DNA of 64,000 nucleotides. Origin: Selaginella tamariscina (lineage: Eukaryota; Streptophyta; Lycopodiopsida; Selaginellales; Selaginellaceae). How positions within the stretch are numbered: position 1 is the first letter of the stretch; the number at the start of each line of letters is the position of its first letter. Both the position numbers and the translations under genes were made by a program. The notes below the pieces were generated by a model. The model saw only the letters and a program-made list of their open reading frames with translations, was not told the DNA's origin and ran no database searches. Positions 10,109-22,329 of this stretch are shown here, piece after piece. The DNA is taken from assembly GCA_003024785.1 (NCBI GenBank), contig PUQB01000071.1:493501-557500 (forward strand), in the 5' to 3' direction.

Positions 10109-11820
10109 ACACATATAAGTATGTATTAAATACTTAAATATGCTAAGCATTAATATATATATATGTATATTCATATTTTATGTATATATATGTGTATTAT
10201 GGTAGAATAATTTATATAATGAAATATTGTTAGTTAATAGAATATAATTATTTAAAATAAATAAATATTTAATATTTATTTGCTAAGCTCTTATAACATT
10301 CTTATAACATGAGTGCTTAAAAACATCATGTGATAAATAATTTAGTAAGGTTGATTATGAATATGTATTTTGTATATTTTAATAAAGACGAAAATGAGAA
10401 GATAAGTATATGGTGTGTGTATAAATAATTAAAATGAAGATTTTATAATGTGCAAATAACAAATTCAAGAATATAGTTTACAAGTTTTACATAACAAGTT
10501 ACAAGTTATATATATATATTCAATACATATATAGATTTTGATTTTCTAATTACTTTTTTTTGTGTTGTTAAGTGATTTAAAAAAAATGAAAGGAATTCCT
10601 CATTATATTAGTATATTATAAATTACAAAAAGAGGAAATGATCTCCTTACAACTTTTTTTACTTCATTGATACAGTGTATATAAGTGTTATTTATAATAT
10701 CTCGTGTGTATATTTTTATATTTTTTTCATTAATTAAATTGTTACTTGAAATATTATAAAGATAATTGTGTGGTGATTATTAATATTTATGATGAATATT
10801 TATAATGAGAAGTGTTATAATGTTTTATTAATGTAAAATATTAACTTTATTTATTTATTTTAATTAAGAAGCAACTTTTTAAATAATTATATTCCGTATA
10901 CGCTGGTACGATATGCAATTTCTAATAATGAAATATCAAGATATACACATAAGATATTATATATAATATATATAATTTGATATGTACAAGAAAATTATGT
11001 AGCGATTCTTAATACTTACTATGAATATTTCATAAAATGTTATAATGTTTTATTAATATTAAGTATTAATTTTATTTATTTATTTAAAATTAAGAAAGTG
11101 TGTGTGTGTATAAATAATGGTTAGATATATATACATGAGTTAAGAGGAAGAATTAAAAGGAAGAATTAAAAATAAAATAATTCACTGTTTAATTCTTCAA
11201 ATCAAAAGGTGAATCATATTCATTTTCAATTCCTCAAATCAAAAGGTGAATCATATTCATTTTCAATTCCTCGTATTAACTATTGTATATACATTTATTT
11301 AAAACTTATATATATTATATATAAATATGTATATATTTTCATAAGTTGTGACACTTTAAGAAGTTAATTTTTAATATCAAAATAAATAAATTACATTAAT
11401 ATTTAGCATTAACAAAATAATATAACACTTACATCTATAAAGTATTCTTTTATACATATCAAATTATAATTTTAATTAAAATGATTATGAAATATAAACA
11501 CACACATGATCTTAAAGAAACACATATAACACATATAAATGTATATACACAGTATATAAGTGAAGTGGAATCATATTAGTGAAATGAAAAATGTTGTAAA
11601 AGAAATAATTTTATAATTCCTCTATTTTTAATATAATAAGGTTTTCTTCTGTTGTTTTTAATTGCTTAAAAATACACAAATGAAGTTTAAAATATATACA
11701 TGTATTGAGTATATATTATTATGTTTAAATTATGTTTAAATACATATTTTAATATAATTATGCCTTAAATTATGTTTAAAAAATAATAATTATATAAAAA
11801 ATACTAATAATGTACTATGG
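9324..11820. repeat. left palindrome arm, non-coding
   Basis: AT-rich, no gene seen. It is the inverted counterpart of about 24190-25930. Shared segments include the TTATAACTAATTTAATGAAT region (9490) and AACCATTATTTA (right 24822). A (GA)n run lies at 10086-10109. A small local duplication (CAATTCCTC.AATCAAAAGGTGAATC) is present at 11190-11275. Confidence 0.55.
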
Positions 11821-12262
11821 GGCATTCTATTATCTTTTTCCAACATATAGCAATCCCTCAATAGGCTTGGGATTAGGCAGTTTAGGAGATTTAGAAACAC
11901 AACATGATGACCCACATGTGGAAATGGTAGAAGAGACAATTATGAAGATGTAAAAACTCAATATGATCCCCCACATGCTGGAAGTGCTAGAAGAGGAAGA
12001 GGAAGAGCTATTAGAAGAAGAGCTATTAAAGGAAGAAGAAGCCATGGAGGTCATGCTGGGACACAAGCAAGGAAAGGACTAATTCGATATGAACACCCAA
12101 TTGGTGTTAATGAGGAATGCTTTCATGAGGTTAATTATCTTTCTTTTATTATAATTAATTTAGGGATTGGATTTCCATTTGCATATAACAGGTTCAAATG
12201 ATGAAGGGATCATAAATGGGTTTAATAAAATGAATACGAATTATAAATTGGTCTTTTAAACA

Positions 12263-12517
12263 TTGGACCTTATTGAGGTCAAGAGGCAGGAGTGGTTGAG
12301 ACATTCTAAGTGGAGTAGTTGTGAACTTGCTATAGCCACAACAACTTCTCGATGGGTGAAGATCACAAAGAAATTGATAGTTAAAACTTGCATTGAGTGG
12401 TCTCCTAAAACTATGAGGCGTAGATGGGAGAACATTTTCTCCCACTATAAGAAGATCAAAGATTATGGGTGGCAAACAAGAGTAATTGATTATTTCAACA
12501 TGTCAAAGGATGAATGA
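12263..12517 (+). pseudogene. Myb/SANT-like transposon protein fragment
   Basis: 84 codons with the pattern of the DNA-binding ORF found with PIF/Harbinger transposases: RW.KI..K, C.EWSPKTMRRRWENIFSHY, KKIKDYGW and DYFNMSKDE. Trp spacing and the basic helix fit a Myb/trihelix-like domain. No good start context is visible and upstream frames are interrupted. The same sequence is present inverted near 23590-23840 with further changes. Probably not functional. Confidence 0.5.
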
Positions 12518-13125
12518 CAAGCAACGTTTGAGTTGGTATGATATGATGCTATCAATAGTTTCTAGGGATAACGACAAGGGAACAACATAACAACATCGGG
12601 GTATGAAATGTAGATGCAAAGTATGAATGTTCGTATATACTTTGGCAGCAAGGAACATGGAGCTAGTAGAACACAAGGTAGACCTCCAAGAGCATAGTGT
12701 TGAGCTCTAGGCACACAATACCGAGTCGACAGCAGGCAATGCAGACTCAATGGCAATGTTTGCCATCTTTTGATCGCTTATTTACAAGATGGCTGATAGT
12801 GGTCATTAGCTCATTTATCTTTGAATTTAATTATTATAAATGTTTTGACTTTTTCTTCACTTTGAATAAACAACATATGTTATGGTTGGTCAAGCTATGA
12901 TGATGGGAGCTCAATGGTTTTACTACTTCCAAACTCAAGCATCTCAGGAGATCCAACAATAAGGGTCCCAACAACATGTAAACATCAATTTACTAATCGA
13001 TGATGTAGTATATGATGAAATTAATGATAAAGTTACTTATGAATAAGTGCAGCATGAACATGTTTTTGTGACACATAGAAGTTTTGGAACTTGGTGAGTG
13101 AAGCCTTAGAGCTACGTTTAGTAGG

Positions 13126-13760
13126 ATAAATTTATGGTGCACTTCTACAATGACAGTTGTTAGAAGAGAAAGTTGAGGATGTCATGAGACACATTCTTTT
13201 GGCTATGTAATGTGTTAGCAATTGATATTCAATGACAAAATACATGTTTTGACAAGTGGTTCCAATTCCAATACGTGTGGGCCTCACATTGTACAGGTTG
13301 ATGAAGAGCTTGGATTTTGATACACTTGCAAAGCTGTTTGCAATTGGCAAAACTACGATGATGGAGATTATATTGGATATGACAGTAGCAATTGTGAAAC
13401 GTTGGGCTCAAGATTGAATACCCATTGTCAGAAGAGGGAATTAAAAAGTTCACTAAAGAGTTTCAGACGTTGAAATGCATAATTCTATTGAATATTGCAA
13501 GAGCAATAGATTGTACTCATTTCGAGATCATTCAACTAACATGTGTTGATGGAGGTGACTATTTCAATAAGAAGAAACAATTTAGTTCAATCATGCAGTA
13601 ATATGTGGTGCCAACAAACGGTTTATTCACGTGTATGCAAGTTAGCTAGGTATATTGAGACTTGTTTATTATTATTTGAATCTAACTTAGTGGAAGATGC
13701 AAAGAGTGTTCATAATATACAGATTTGGAAGAACTCAACATTGTATTAACAGATACACAA
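13126..13760 (+). pseudogene. PIF/Harbinger DDE transposase fragment
   Basis: Pieces in several frames read VGLTLYRLMKSLDFDTLAKL, then KTTMMEIILDMT, EEGIKKFTKEFQTLK, AIDCTHFEI, VDGGDYFNKKKQFSSI, ICGANKRFIHVYAS and DAKSVHNIQIWKNSTLY. The DCTH and VHDAK-like elements are where this family carries its catalytic aspartates. Stops and frameshifts separate the pieces, and an extra insertion interrupts the region before DAKSVHN. Non-functional transposase. Confidence 0.6.
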
Positions 13761-14260
13761 TTGACAAATACTTCAACAATCACAACTAGAATTGATATGT
13801 TCATCGTTCTTTGTTGCTAATAAAAGATACCAATTACAAGAGCACGTGATGACTTTGTAAACAAGTATATCAATGCAAGTTGTGGAAGGTTTTTTTAGTT
13901 ATTTGTTTACATTTGTTTTTCATATTCGCATTTGACAATTATCCAAAATGAATTTAAACGTCAACATCACAAAGCACGAGTGATTATCGAATAAAGTTTT
14001 GGATTGTTAAAGCAAAAGTTTTATTGTCTGGATTACAAGCAGAAGATGAAGTTGAAACATAATCAAATGTTTGATCAAGTTGTTGCATCTTGCATAACCT
14101 GCTCATAAATCTTAAAGAGACAAATATTAAAGAGGAGCTTGAAAAATTAAATGCGAAATACAACGAAGATGGGAGTGTGGAACTTATGTTGATTATGATG
14201 ATCTCGAGCACTCACAAGGTGATGATCTTGATCCGACAGAGGTAGGCATTGAGGTGAGAT

Positions 14261-17200
14261 CAACGTTAATGTATTTGATTTTAAACTTTTTGAAATTTTT
14301 AATGTTATATAGATATTACATTAAGTAGTAATGTAAATGTACTATACATAACATAAATTTCTTAAGAGCTAGTGCAAATGCAATATTCTTAAAGTCATTT
14401 TTTTATTAAGAAAAAAACATAGTGCAAATGTAATCACATGTAAGTAAATGTAATGATGATATTATTTAAGTAGTAGGTGTTTATGATGATATTCTATGTT
14501 TAAGTTTTTATTTATATGTATTTGGTTAAAGTATGTGTAAACATTAAACAAATGTTTTATCTTTAAATTTTTCATATGAATATGTGTACTTTATTAATAT
14601 ATGTGTATATTACATGTATATTGAAGTAAAATAGGTTATATTTGGAATATACTATATGTAATTTCAAAATATGATATATAAATTTACACGTTTATAAACA
14701 TATATATATATAAAGTTTCAATTATGAGTGAAACATAAAATATTAAAGAGCTTATTTTTATATAAAGTTCAATATGAAAGTATGTTTTATTTTAAAAATA
14801 ATATCATTATGATATGTATATTTGGCAAATTTATTATTCAAACACTCAAATCATTTAAAGTTTATAATTTTTTTGTAAGAAAAAAAAAAACAATGTAGAC
14901 AATCTTTTAACCTCATTATAATTAATTATAACTTTAATAAATATAATTAAAATCAGAGTGATGTTATAACATTTTAAATTATTTATTTAACAATAAATAA
15001 TAAAATTTATTAAAGAGTGCATCACAAATAATGTATGTGGACCTCTTAACATGCATAATATATTTGTATTTTAATTGTTTATTAACTTAAGGGTTTAGAT
15101 AGTTATGCCAACATCATATGAATAAAATAATAACATATAAAATAAATATAATTAAAATAGACTCCATTAAGAAATTATTACTTTATTTAATAAGTGTGAT
15201 ACATAACAAGGTGTTATTAAATAAAATATAACATAAAATTAAATATTTATTATTGGTTAATGTGCCTTCTCAACTCTTTAAATTTATTTATATAATATAT
15301 TAATTAATATAATATAAAATTTAAAACATAAAATTAAAAACCATATAGTATATAGTTTATAAATAAAGCGATATTATTTCTCCATAAATTTGAGTTTAAC
15401 TTTAAAGTACAAATGAAAGATGATACGCAACATTAAAATGTAATAATGCATTTACTTATGTGTTGTATAAAGACAAACTGCACATGTGTAAACTTTTAAT
15501 AAATATATTTTAATTTAAATATTATCTTATTATATCAGCATAGTATAAATTATATATTAAAACATATGAAAATTACATTGCTAATTTTAAAATTGAAATT
15601 TAAAAATTAATATGTAAGGTAACTATGTTAAGATAAAATCAATCGTGGTATGCTTTTATTTTCATTTTTTTGGTTTTTTTAATTTATTTTCACTTAGAGT
15701 AATGTTTGATGATGAAATAACTCTTAAGTGCAACTAACTTGAATTGATATATCATCTGTTAACTTAAATTTATTTATTATTATCTATTTAGTCTTTGTTT
15801 ATTTTTATAAAGAGATTGTTTCAACTTTGTTACAAAGTTTTTTTTTTTTTTTTTCCTTCCATAAGAAAAGACGTTCTACTGCATTACTACGAAAATTAAT
15901 TATGTTATATATTGAATATATACTAAAAATTATTAAAAAAAAATAAAAAAGACTAAATATCCAATTTTTATATTTCATATGTATTTTTTGGGGAGCTTTT
16001 TGTATTTCATATGTATTTGTCTGGATTTTTCATTTTCAGCATAAATGTCATTATTAAAATTTTATAAAATATTAAATTTCTAAATTTAATATTTTAAATT
16101 TAAAATTAAAAAGAACTTATTCTAATTAATTAGTTTTAATGATTAGTTCCCACAAAGAACAAGACATCTTGGCCTTCAATTTCTACGCAGGGTTAAGATG
16201 TAAGAGTGAGTATTTAATCAAAGTGTAAAGATCTCGCTAACATATTTTATTGTCTATTTCATAATATTTGTTATTAAATAAAAAATATAAAATTAATTAC
16301 AACAACTTAACATAAATAAACAATATAATTAATAAGTTATTCTACTGCCAAGTTCATACTGCCTGAGGTGACTGCCACCAAGAGTTCAGACCTCCGTTGA
16401 CTGGCGTTTGCACGGAGTTAAGACCATCGTTGACTGGCTTTTCAAATGCCAAACATTTTGAAGTGGCCTGTTTTTCTAAATATTTTCAACATAGATTTAA
16501 AATTTTAAATTGATTAAGTTTATTTAATTTAACTAAAATTTATTAACTTAAAAACTAATAATGGAACCTATAGTTTCTTTTTCCATTTTTAACTTTAAAT
16601 TAGTTAAGCCTGCTTTAGTTAATTGTTGATTAAATAAGCTAATCCTTTCTAAGGGAATTCGTTGCTTTGAATCGATCTTTTCTTTGGGGTGATCTAGTGC
16701 TAGGTGCCTTGGATATTCCTCTTTTTGTAATTATACATACATAAACACACGTATACGTGCACATGTACCATATATATATATATATATATATGTATATGGT
16801 TTAATGACTTAATTTTCTAGAATCTCATTTCTCATGGACGTCCATCCTTCTTGTGTTTAAGTTGTATCCAAAACTATAACTTGAATATTACGTTATATGT
16901 ATATGTATACATAAATACATGCAAACATATATATGTGTGAGTTGCGTGTCTTCGTGTGTGTGTGACACCTCATATCTATCATTCCACGTATATTAGAGTC
17001 GATTTATGATACGTTAAGTATATAAAGGTTACACCAGGTATATTGTATACATATAATATACAAGGTATATTAACCACTATAACTTATAACATATACACCG
17101 TGGACCAAAACATATGTATATGAATGTCCACCCATACGTACATCACGTGTATGTGTTTGCGTGAATCTGTATATACCTGATTTCTCTGAAACCTCGTTTG

Positions 17201-17638
17201 TCGCAGATGTCCTTACTTCTTCCCTTGTTGTCTCTGAAAATATCATTTATTTTATAGTCATATTATGGTGTATATATGTGTGCGCGTATGTATCTGTGTA
17301 TATTAATCTATATATTCCATTGTCTATACAATAAGAATATTTATACTAATTACAATTCGTATTTAGTATACATCACCAATGTATATTCTCTCTCTCTCTC
17401 TCTCTGCCTGCACACACACGCACAAGTTATAATTGATTATATAAAAATTCGACCAGATATGTATCCTATACAGTAAGTATAATATAGTATCAAATATAAA
17501 AAATATTGTAGAATTATGCGTAGATTAGCATATGTAAATAATACACCACACGCACGCAAATACCTGGTTTATTCATGTGTCGAGAAAATAAGAACGATTT
17601 TCTTCTGTGTTTGATCCTCTTGAAACTGTGTGTATGTA

Positions 17639-17697
<59 letters not shown>

Positions 17698-17780
17698 GGA
17701 TTTGCCTCTTAAATACAGCTTGCCTTCGTCGAACGGGGCTTTTCTCAATCTTACACTATGTATGCATAATTTGATTTAAC
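14261..17780. other. AT-rich spacer of the palindrome, no gene seen
   Basis: No convincing gene. 14826-15610 is a direct copy of the module at 7340-7990. Short homopolymers (A at about 14880, T at about 15838) and microsatellites are present: (AT)n at 16768-16791, (TC)n at 17390-17404, and (TC)n(TA)n(TGTA)n at 17639-17697. At 16376-16445 a degenerate tandem repeat contains CGTTGACTGGC twice. Confidence 0.4.
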
Positions 17781-17796
17781 ATACAGGGTTAAAGAC

Positions 17797-18317
17797 AAAG
17801 CAGGGAATACGTGTCTCATGGAGCACGTGACAGCATTGGAGACACTCTCCACACATTTGGAGACAACGCATATGCCGCGGCAGATTCGGCCAGACCCGAA
17901 CACGAGTCAATGATTAATGCTAACTAAACAAGGTCAGTACATGTGCGTGTGTATTATATATTTACATCAACATAGATATCTAGACGGACATGACTATATA
18001 TGTGCAGTTCCGCGTGTGTCAGTGTGTGTATGCATATTGAAACTTGTGCGTAGACTAAGGAGTACATGGAGCACGGAGCATCGGGTGCACGCGAAGGGAT
18101 GGGAGATGCCCTGCATTCAGCTGGAAACGTGGCACATTCCGCTGCCGATTCGGTCAAACCGGACCACCATGAGTCAGTGAGTAATAAGCTGCATAAAGCT
18201 AAGGAGATCGTGAAGGAGCGTGTACACGAGGCTGCACAGTTCCATCCTAACCTTGGTCTGGGGCTTGGTTATTACCATCCGGAAGAGGCCCACGATGGTA
18301 AATATGTTAAATCTTAG
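17797..18317 (+). CDS. small amphipathic (LEA-like?) protein, two repeat exons, 5' part damaged
   Basis: Two exons encode versions of the same ~35-residue unit. Exon at about 17797-17930: EYVSHGARDSIGDTLHTFG, then DNAYAAADSARPEHES. Exon at about 18059-18317: EYMEHGASGAREGMGDALHS, then AADSVKPDHHES. The second continues with a lysine-rich helix (NKLHKAKEIVKERVHEAA), a Gly/Tyr tail (LGLGLGYYHPEEAHDG) and a TAG stop at 18315-18317. Candidate sites: acceptor AAAGCAG/GGAATAC, donor ACAAG/GTCAGT, acceptor ACTAAG/GAG. In the first unit the frame hits a stop (NAN*) just before the donor; alignment of the units suggests a 4-base loss. Repeated amphipathic helices resemble LEA or stress proteins, but I do not recognise a specific family. 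The true 5' end is unknown. Confidence 0.4.
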
Positions 18318-18381
18318 TTTCTAATATTGTTAGTTTAGTACAGTATATTTTAACGTTATAGAGCTTGAACGTAGTTGTGCT

Positions 18382-18382
<1 letters not shown>

Positions 18383-18463
<81 letters not shown>

Positions 18464-18466
18464 CAC
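18383..18466. repeat. compound microsatellite (TC)n(AC)n(AT)n
   Basis: About 16 TC units, then about 17 AC units, then a short AT run, just 3' of the LEA-like gene. The same TC-AC order recurs at 22040-22092, 31139-31180 and 45192-45238. Confidence 0.9.
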
Positions 18467-18539
18467 ATGCACGCATGTATGTCTAGTTATATGTATATAG
18501 ATACACATATAGATACATAGAATGTATATTATTTATATT

Positions 18540-19460
18540 GTTGACATTTTCTAGGTTGAGAGGCAATTAATTCAATGGGAATCTGGGCTCGTATGACCAC
18601 CTGATTCAAAAGTAAAATTTTGATTTTATTAATTAGTTATTTAATTAATTAATTTATTAATTTATTCAGGTATTTACACAGTTTTTCTATATGAGATAGC
18701 ACTTTTACAAGCAATATTCGACGACAAAGAGCAGAACAGGTAGATTTCATATTTTATATATAGCTATATGTAAACTAGATTATATAGTCTATATCTGTGT
18801 GTATAAACGAATATCATGCATGCATCTGCCTATGTAAATGTAAACATGTATGTATTCGTATTAAATAAACACACAAGCATACACAATATCTTGATTGGAC
18901 ATATGCAAGTAAATATATACATTTTATTTAGTTTGTCCACTATATGTGTAGGCTTACATTTTATATGTTTACGTACTGTTTAGTTGTGTGTGTGTGTCTA
19001 TGTGTACGTACATCGATACATGTAAATATTTCACATTATGCGTTTGTGTTTGTTAACATATCGTTTTGATAATGTAAAATGTATATTAAAATCTATGTTA
19101 ATTGCCTCTCAACCTAGTTTAAAATGCTGTTGATCTGTATATATGTGTGTGTGCGCGCGCGCGTTGTGAGTTTCATTTTCCATTTTAAAAAGTATATTGC
19201 CATATTAGTTTCATATTTATTATATACAAGTCTACTCAGAGATTTATTATTTATATTGCTGAAATTTTGTTAATTAAACTAGGTTGAGAGCCAGGAACTT
19301 CTGGCAAGTAAAGATTTTTATTTTATTAATTAAGTACTTAATTAAATATTTATTCAAGTAGAGAGCACAACAGGTAGATTTGATACTTTATATATACGTA
19401 TAGTTTATACAGTAAATGTAAACTATATAGTTTATATAGTCTTGTGGCACATAAACGAAT
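18540..19460. other. non-coding stretch with internal direct duplication
   Basis: No gene seen. 18540-18850 and 19250-19480 share AGGTTGAGAG, TTTTATTAATTA, ACAGGTAGATTT, a TATATA run and the CATCT.CCTATGTAAAT landmark, indicating an old tandem duplication. A (TG)n(CG)n run (GTGTGTGTGCGCGCGCGCG) lies at 19143-19162. Confidence 0.4.
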
Positions 19461-19879
19461 ATTCTATATGCATCTCCCTATGTAAATACGTATGCGTATT
19501 AAATAAACACACAATAATATAAGGGCCAAATAACCATAATTTAAAAAATAAATAATCACTGTACTAGGGGTCCTAGACTTTAAGAAAAAAAAAAGGTAAA
19601 GGAACGAGAAACAATAACTTTGAAATTTAGATTTGGACATTGAACAGTGCATTTGACGTTTTGATTGGGAGATTCAACAGTAGCTTGGGATATAGTCGAG
19701 TGTTATAAATAAGGTAATTAAACTTATTGCAAAATTCACATCAGTAATAATCATTGAAACAATTTGTGTGTTTTGCTACATTCTCTCATTTTGCAAATTC
19801 ATTAATCACACGGCGCTCGACATTTCAGAAGGTAATATATCCGTGATTTAATTACTCATATATAACATTTATATTTATA

Positions 19880-20640
19880 TTTACTAAGAGTAACCACTCT
19901 CCAGATCTGGACCGTGCAAGTAAGGATGGCAATTTAAGCTTGGTGAAGGACTTGCTTGGTGGTGATAATGTCAAAACAAAGATACTTGATATGGGGTGAC
20001 ACGGTTCTTCATGTCGCCAGCACTCTTTTAAATGAGTTAGGTGATACTGCCAAAGACGGAATTTGCAACTAATACAGTCCACCAAGGAAATAGAGATCAA
20101 TCCGAGGATATCCATCCCGGTTGGAGCCTATTGTAAAAGCAAAGAGAGATACGGGTGAACTAGAAGAATTTACCTGGTGGTGCAGCTTGAGGAAACAGGG
20201 ATTGCACAGCAAAGTGCTACATACACACCTCAGCCTCATCAAATCGATGACTGGGAGCCTTGCAAGGACCAACATAACCACGTTGAAGTCGTACGACGCC
20301 TGTTCTTTTTTTTTGACCTTATCACCACCAAGCAAGTCCTTCAACCAGATGCAGTTGGCCGCACAGTGCTCCATTTTCAGAGGGGACAATCAAAACATGA
20401 CAGTTCTACATCGCGCTGCCGAGATTGGTAATTTGAAGGCTATCCAGATCTTCCTCTCTAAATTGGGCGATCAAGTCAAAGATGAAATTCTTCAAACAGA
20501 TAAGTTTGCTAGAACAGTTCTTCATTTGGCTGCTACAGGTGGGGAATGGATGACTATGAAATTCATCGTGAGAAAGACATTGATGGTAACACAATCCTTC
20601 ATACAGCTGCAAAACCGGCTGCTGTTTAACTTTCACCATC
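19880..20640 (+). pseudogene. ankyrin-repeat protein fragments
   Basis: Pieces in changing frames show ankyrin-repeat signatures. About 19907-19980: ASKDGNLSLVKDLLGGDNVK. About 19993-20055: GDTVLHVAS and LLNELGDTAKDG. About 20381-20570: GDNQNMTVLHRAAEIGNLKA, then DKFARTVLHLAATGGEW. About 20570-20630: EKDIDGNTILHTAAK. Each holds the TVLH.AA core of the helix-turn-helix repeat, as in plant ankyrin proteins of the ACD6/ITN1 kind. Frames change between pieces, an F-box piece interrupts on the other strand, and no transmembrane domain follows. Non-functional; a second copy is at 43330-44080. Confidence 0.65.
20069..20389 (-). pseudogene. F-box fragment embedded in ankyrin sequence
   Basis: Minus-strand open frame of 106 codons. 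The central part reads VLARLPVIDLMRLRCVCS, then LLCNPCFLKLHHQV, then SLFAFTIGSNRDGYPRIDLY. This matches the plant F-box pattern (LARLPV..L.R.RCVC...S.L..P.F...H) followed by the first strands of an F-box-associated region. The leading residues (LKDLLGGDKVK) resemble the ankyrin piece encoded on the opposite strand at about 19930, so a piece of ankyrin gene lies inverted next to the F-box piece. This is a rearranged chimera; the copy at 43490-43769 has further deletions. Confidence 0.55.
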
Positions 20641-22034
20641 ACTGCAGCGTGATCACTCTTCACTATCTGCACGTCTAGCACCTCAGATGTGAAACCTCTG
20701 TCGCATATAGCATAGTCGATCCTGCAAATTATATATTAGAATTAATATATTTCTTACGGCATATACTATTACATAATTAAAAGTGTAACTATATTATAGA
20801 CATGTGTGCATATATGTGTGTGTGTGTGTGGATGTGAAAATTTAAACCCGAAAATTCAGCACATATATTTACATAGAGGAAATATATATGATGCATATAT
20901 CTATCGATAATAACATAGTCAATCCTGCAAAGTATAATATAAGTATTATACTTCTTAGTATAATCTTATTATAATAACATGTGTGAATATTATGTATTCA
21001 GTACAATGTACATATACATACATAGACACGAGAATGGATATACACTGTCTCTATACTAGTTATGGACATATATGCCCTATATATAGAACATACGTGTGTG
21101 TGTGCATGCTTACAGTATATACTCAGCGAATATATCCGATATAAATTTATGCAACAGTTCTAATTAAACATTATTAGTTAACACGCAAATATAATAATTA
21201 ATGATTAATTAATTATTAATTATTAATTACCTTAAACCTTCCTTGGTTCCAGACAGAATATACCTCCCGTTCATCCGGATGAAAGTAACGTGAATTTATT
21301 TAGAAATGAATTCCTCTTCGGAAACAATTAATTATTAATATTAATAACTGAAAAATCTAAACTTAAATAATCAACTTAGATTATATTATAGTTAAATAAT
21401 AAACTGTTATTAAGTAAAATAATTTATTGGGTTTAATGAAGAAAACTGATATTTAAAAACCTTCACAGTAGATTCCTTTTATTTTCCACTTCATGCACAT
21501 GTGCAATATCAAAGTCTCTCACCACAAGAATATACTTTCCAGAGTTTATTATATCCCAACCTGAAAATCTACAAAGTATAACTACACTTACAACTATATT
21601 AAATCTTAATGTATAAGTTAACTTTCAAACATATATTAAAGTTGACTAGTTTATATTATTTATTATTATTATTTAATCACTTGTTTAATAAAAAATATAA
21701 CTTACACAGGTTTTCTAATGCTCTTAGAAAACCTTCCCACCGTTCGAATTCAACAGTACAAAACTGCCATGGTCCTACACACATATGTTAGTGTGTGTGT
21801 CTCTGTGTGTGTGATTACGCACATACCCGTGAATGCATACACATATACATACCGTGTACATTCACGACAAAGATCGTAATCATCGTCAGCATCTCCAAGC
21901 CAATCTGCCTTGGCATCCAACGGACATAGTTCTGTCTTCACATAAGTAACAACTCCTGTAAAATAGTTTGTGGTGTGTCACACACACACATCAAAAAATA
22001 TCTTGATGTATGTATGGATCCATTCTTTTGGCAT

Positions 22035-22092
<58 letters not shown>

Positions 22093-22224
22093 GTATAAGC
22101 TTAGCTTACCACTGTATCCTTTCTTCTCCTGACTAAAAGCTCAGAATGGTTCATACCCTGGAACACATGCCATCCATTTCTCCAGCTTATCTTCCTGAAT
22201 CTTTGCCTCCCAAAGAGAAGAAAG
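20406..22224 (-). pseudogene. exonuclease III / AP-endonuclease-like gene, 5'-truncated copy
   Basis: Spliced minus-strand gene of the endonuclease/exonuclease/phosphatase superfamily, closest to exonuclease III/APE by motif. Exons in gene order: 22224-22110 (KIQEDKLEKWMA... then QEKKGYSG); 21955-21853 (VVTYVKTE... DDDYDLCRE); 21774-21706 (DHGSFVLLNS); 21560-21461 (WDIINSGKYILVV then RDFDIAH, where the family has GDLN); an exon ending 21231 (ILSGTKEGLR); and from 20721 (IDYAICDRGF... IVKSDHAAV). GYSG, the DHG.FVL.N strand, RIDY and SDHA are family hallmarks. The 5' exon is missing at the PIF junction, TGA interrupts after GYEPF, and the last exon runs into antisense ankyrin sequence to 20406. 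RDFD in place of GDLN would damage the active site. Confidence 0.6.
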
Positions 22225-22329
22225 CTCCAAATAAGTAATAGCACACACGCACGCACACCTGAATATATTATAAACACATATAATATATAAATAAGATAAC
22301 ATAAGCTTGCCTACATGATCGAACTAAAC

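Larger units (their letters stand above)
11821..14260 (+). mobile_element. PIF/Harbinger-type transposon relic, copy 1
   Basis: Two decayed coding blocks in the order typical of PIF/Harbinger elements: a Myb/SANT-like DNA-binding ORF (12263-12517) and a DDE transposase region (about 13126-13760). Frames are broken repeatedly. The 3' part (KEELEKLNAKYNEDG-like reading, about 14110-14230) recurs at the edges of the second palindrome (46.2-46.65 and 56.95-57.08 kb). Terminal inverted repeats and target duplication were not found, so both ends are approximate. An inverted, shorter copy lies at 22330-24190. Confidence 0.6.
19463..22270. repeat. 2.8-kb mosaic segment, direct copy 1
   Basis: Directly repeated at 42840-45410, from CATCTCCCTATGTAAAT through AAGGGCCAAATAACCAT, the ankyrin/F-box mosaic, the nuclease-like gene and the TC/AC microsatellite, to GCACACCTGAATATATTAT. 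After that point the two copies diverge: copy 1 joins PIF relic sequence at about 22330, while copy 2 continues into the first nuclease exon. Copy 1 therefore lost its 5' nuclease exon at this junction. Confidence 0.8.
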
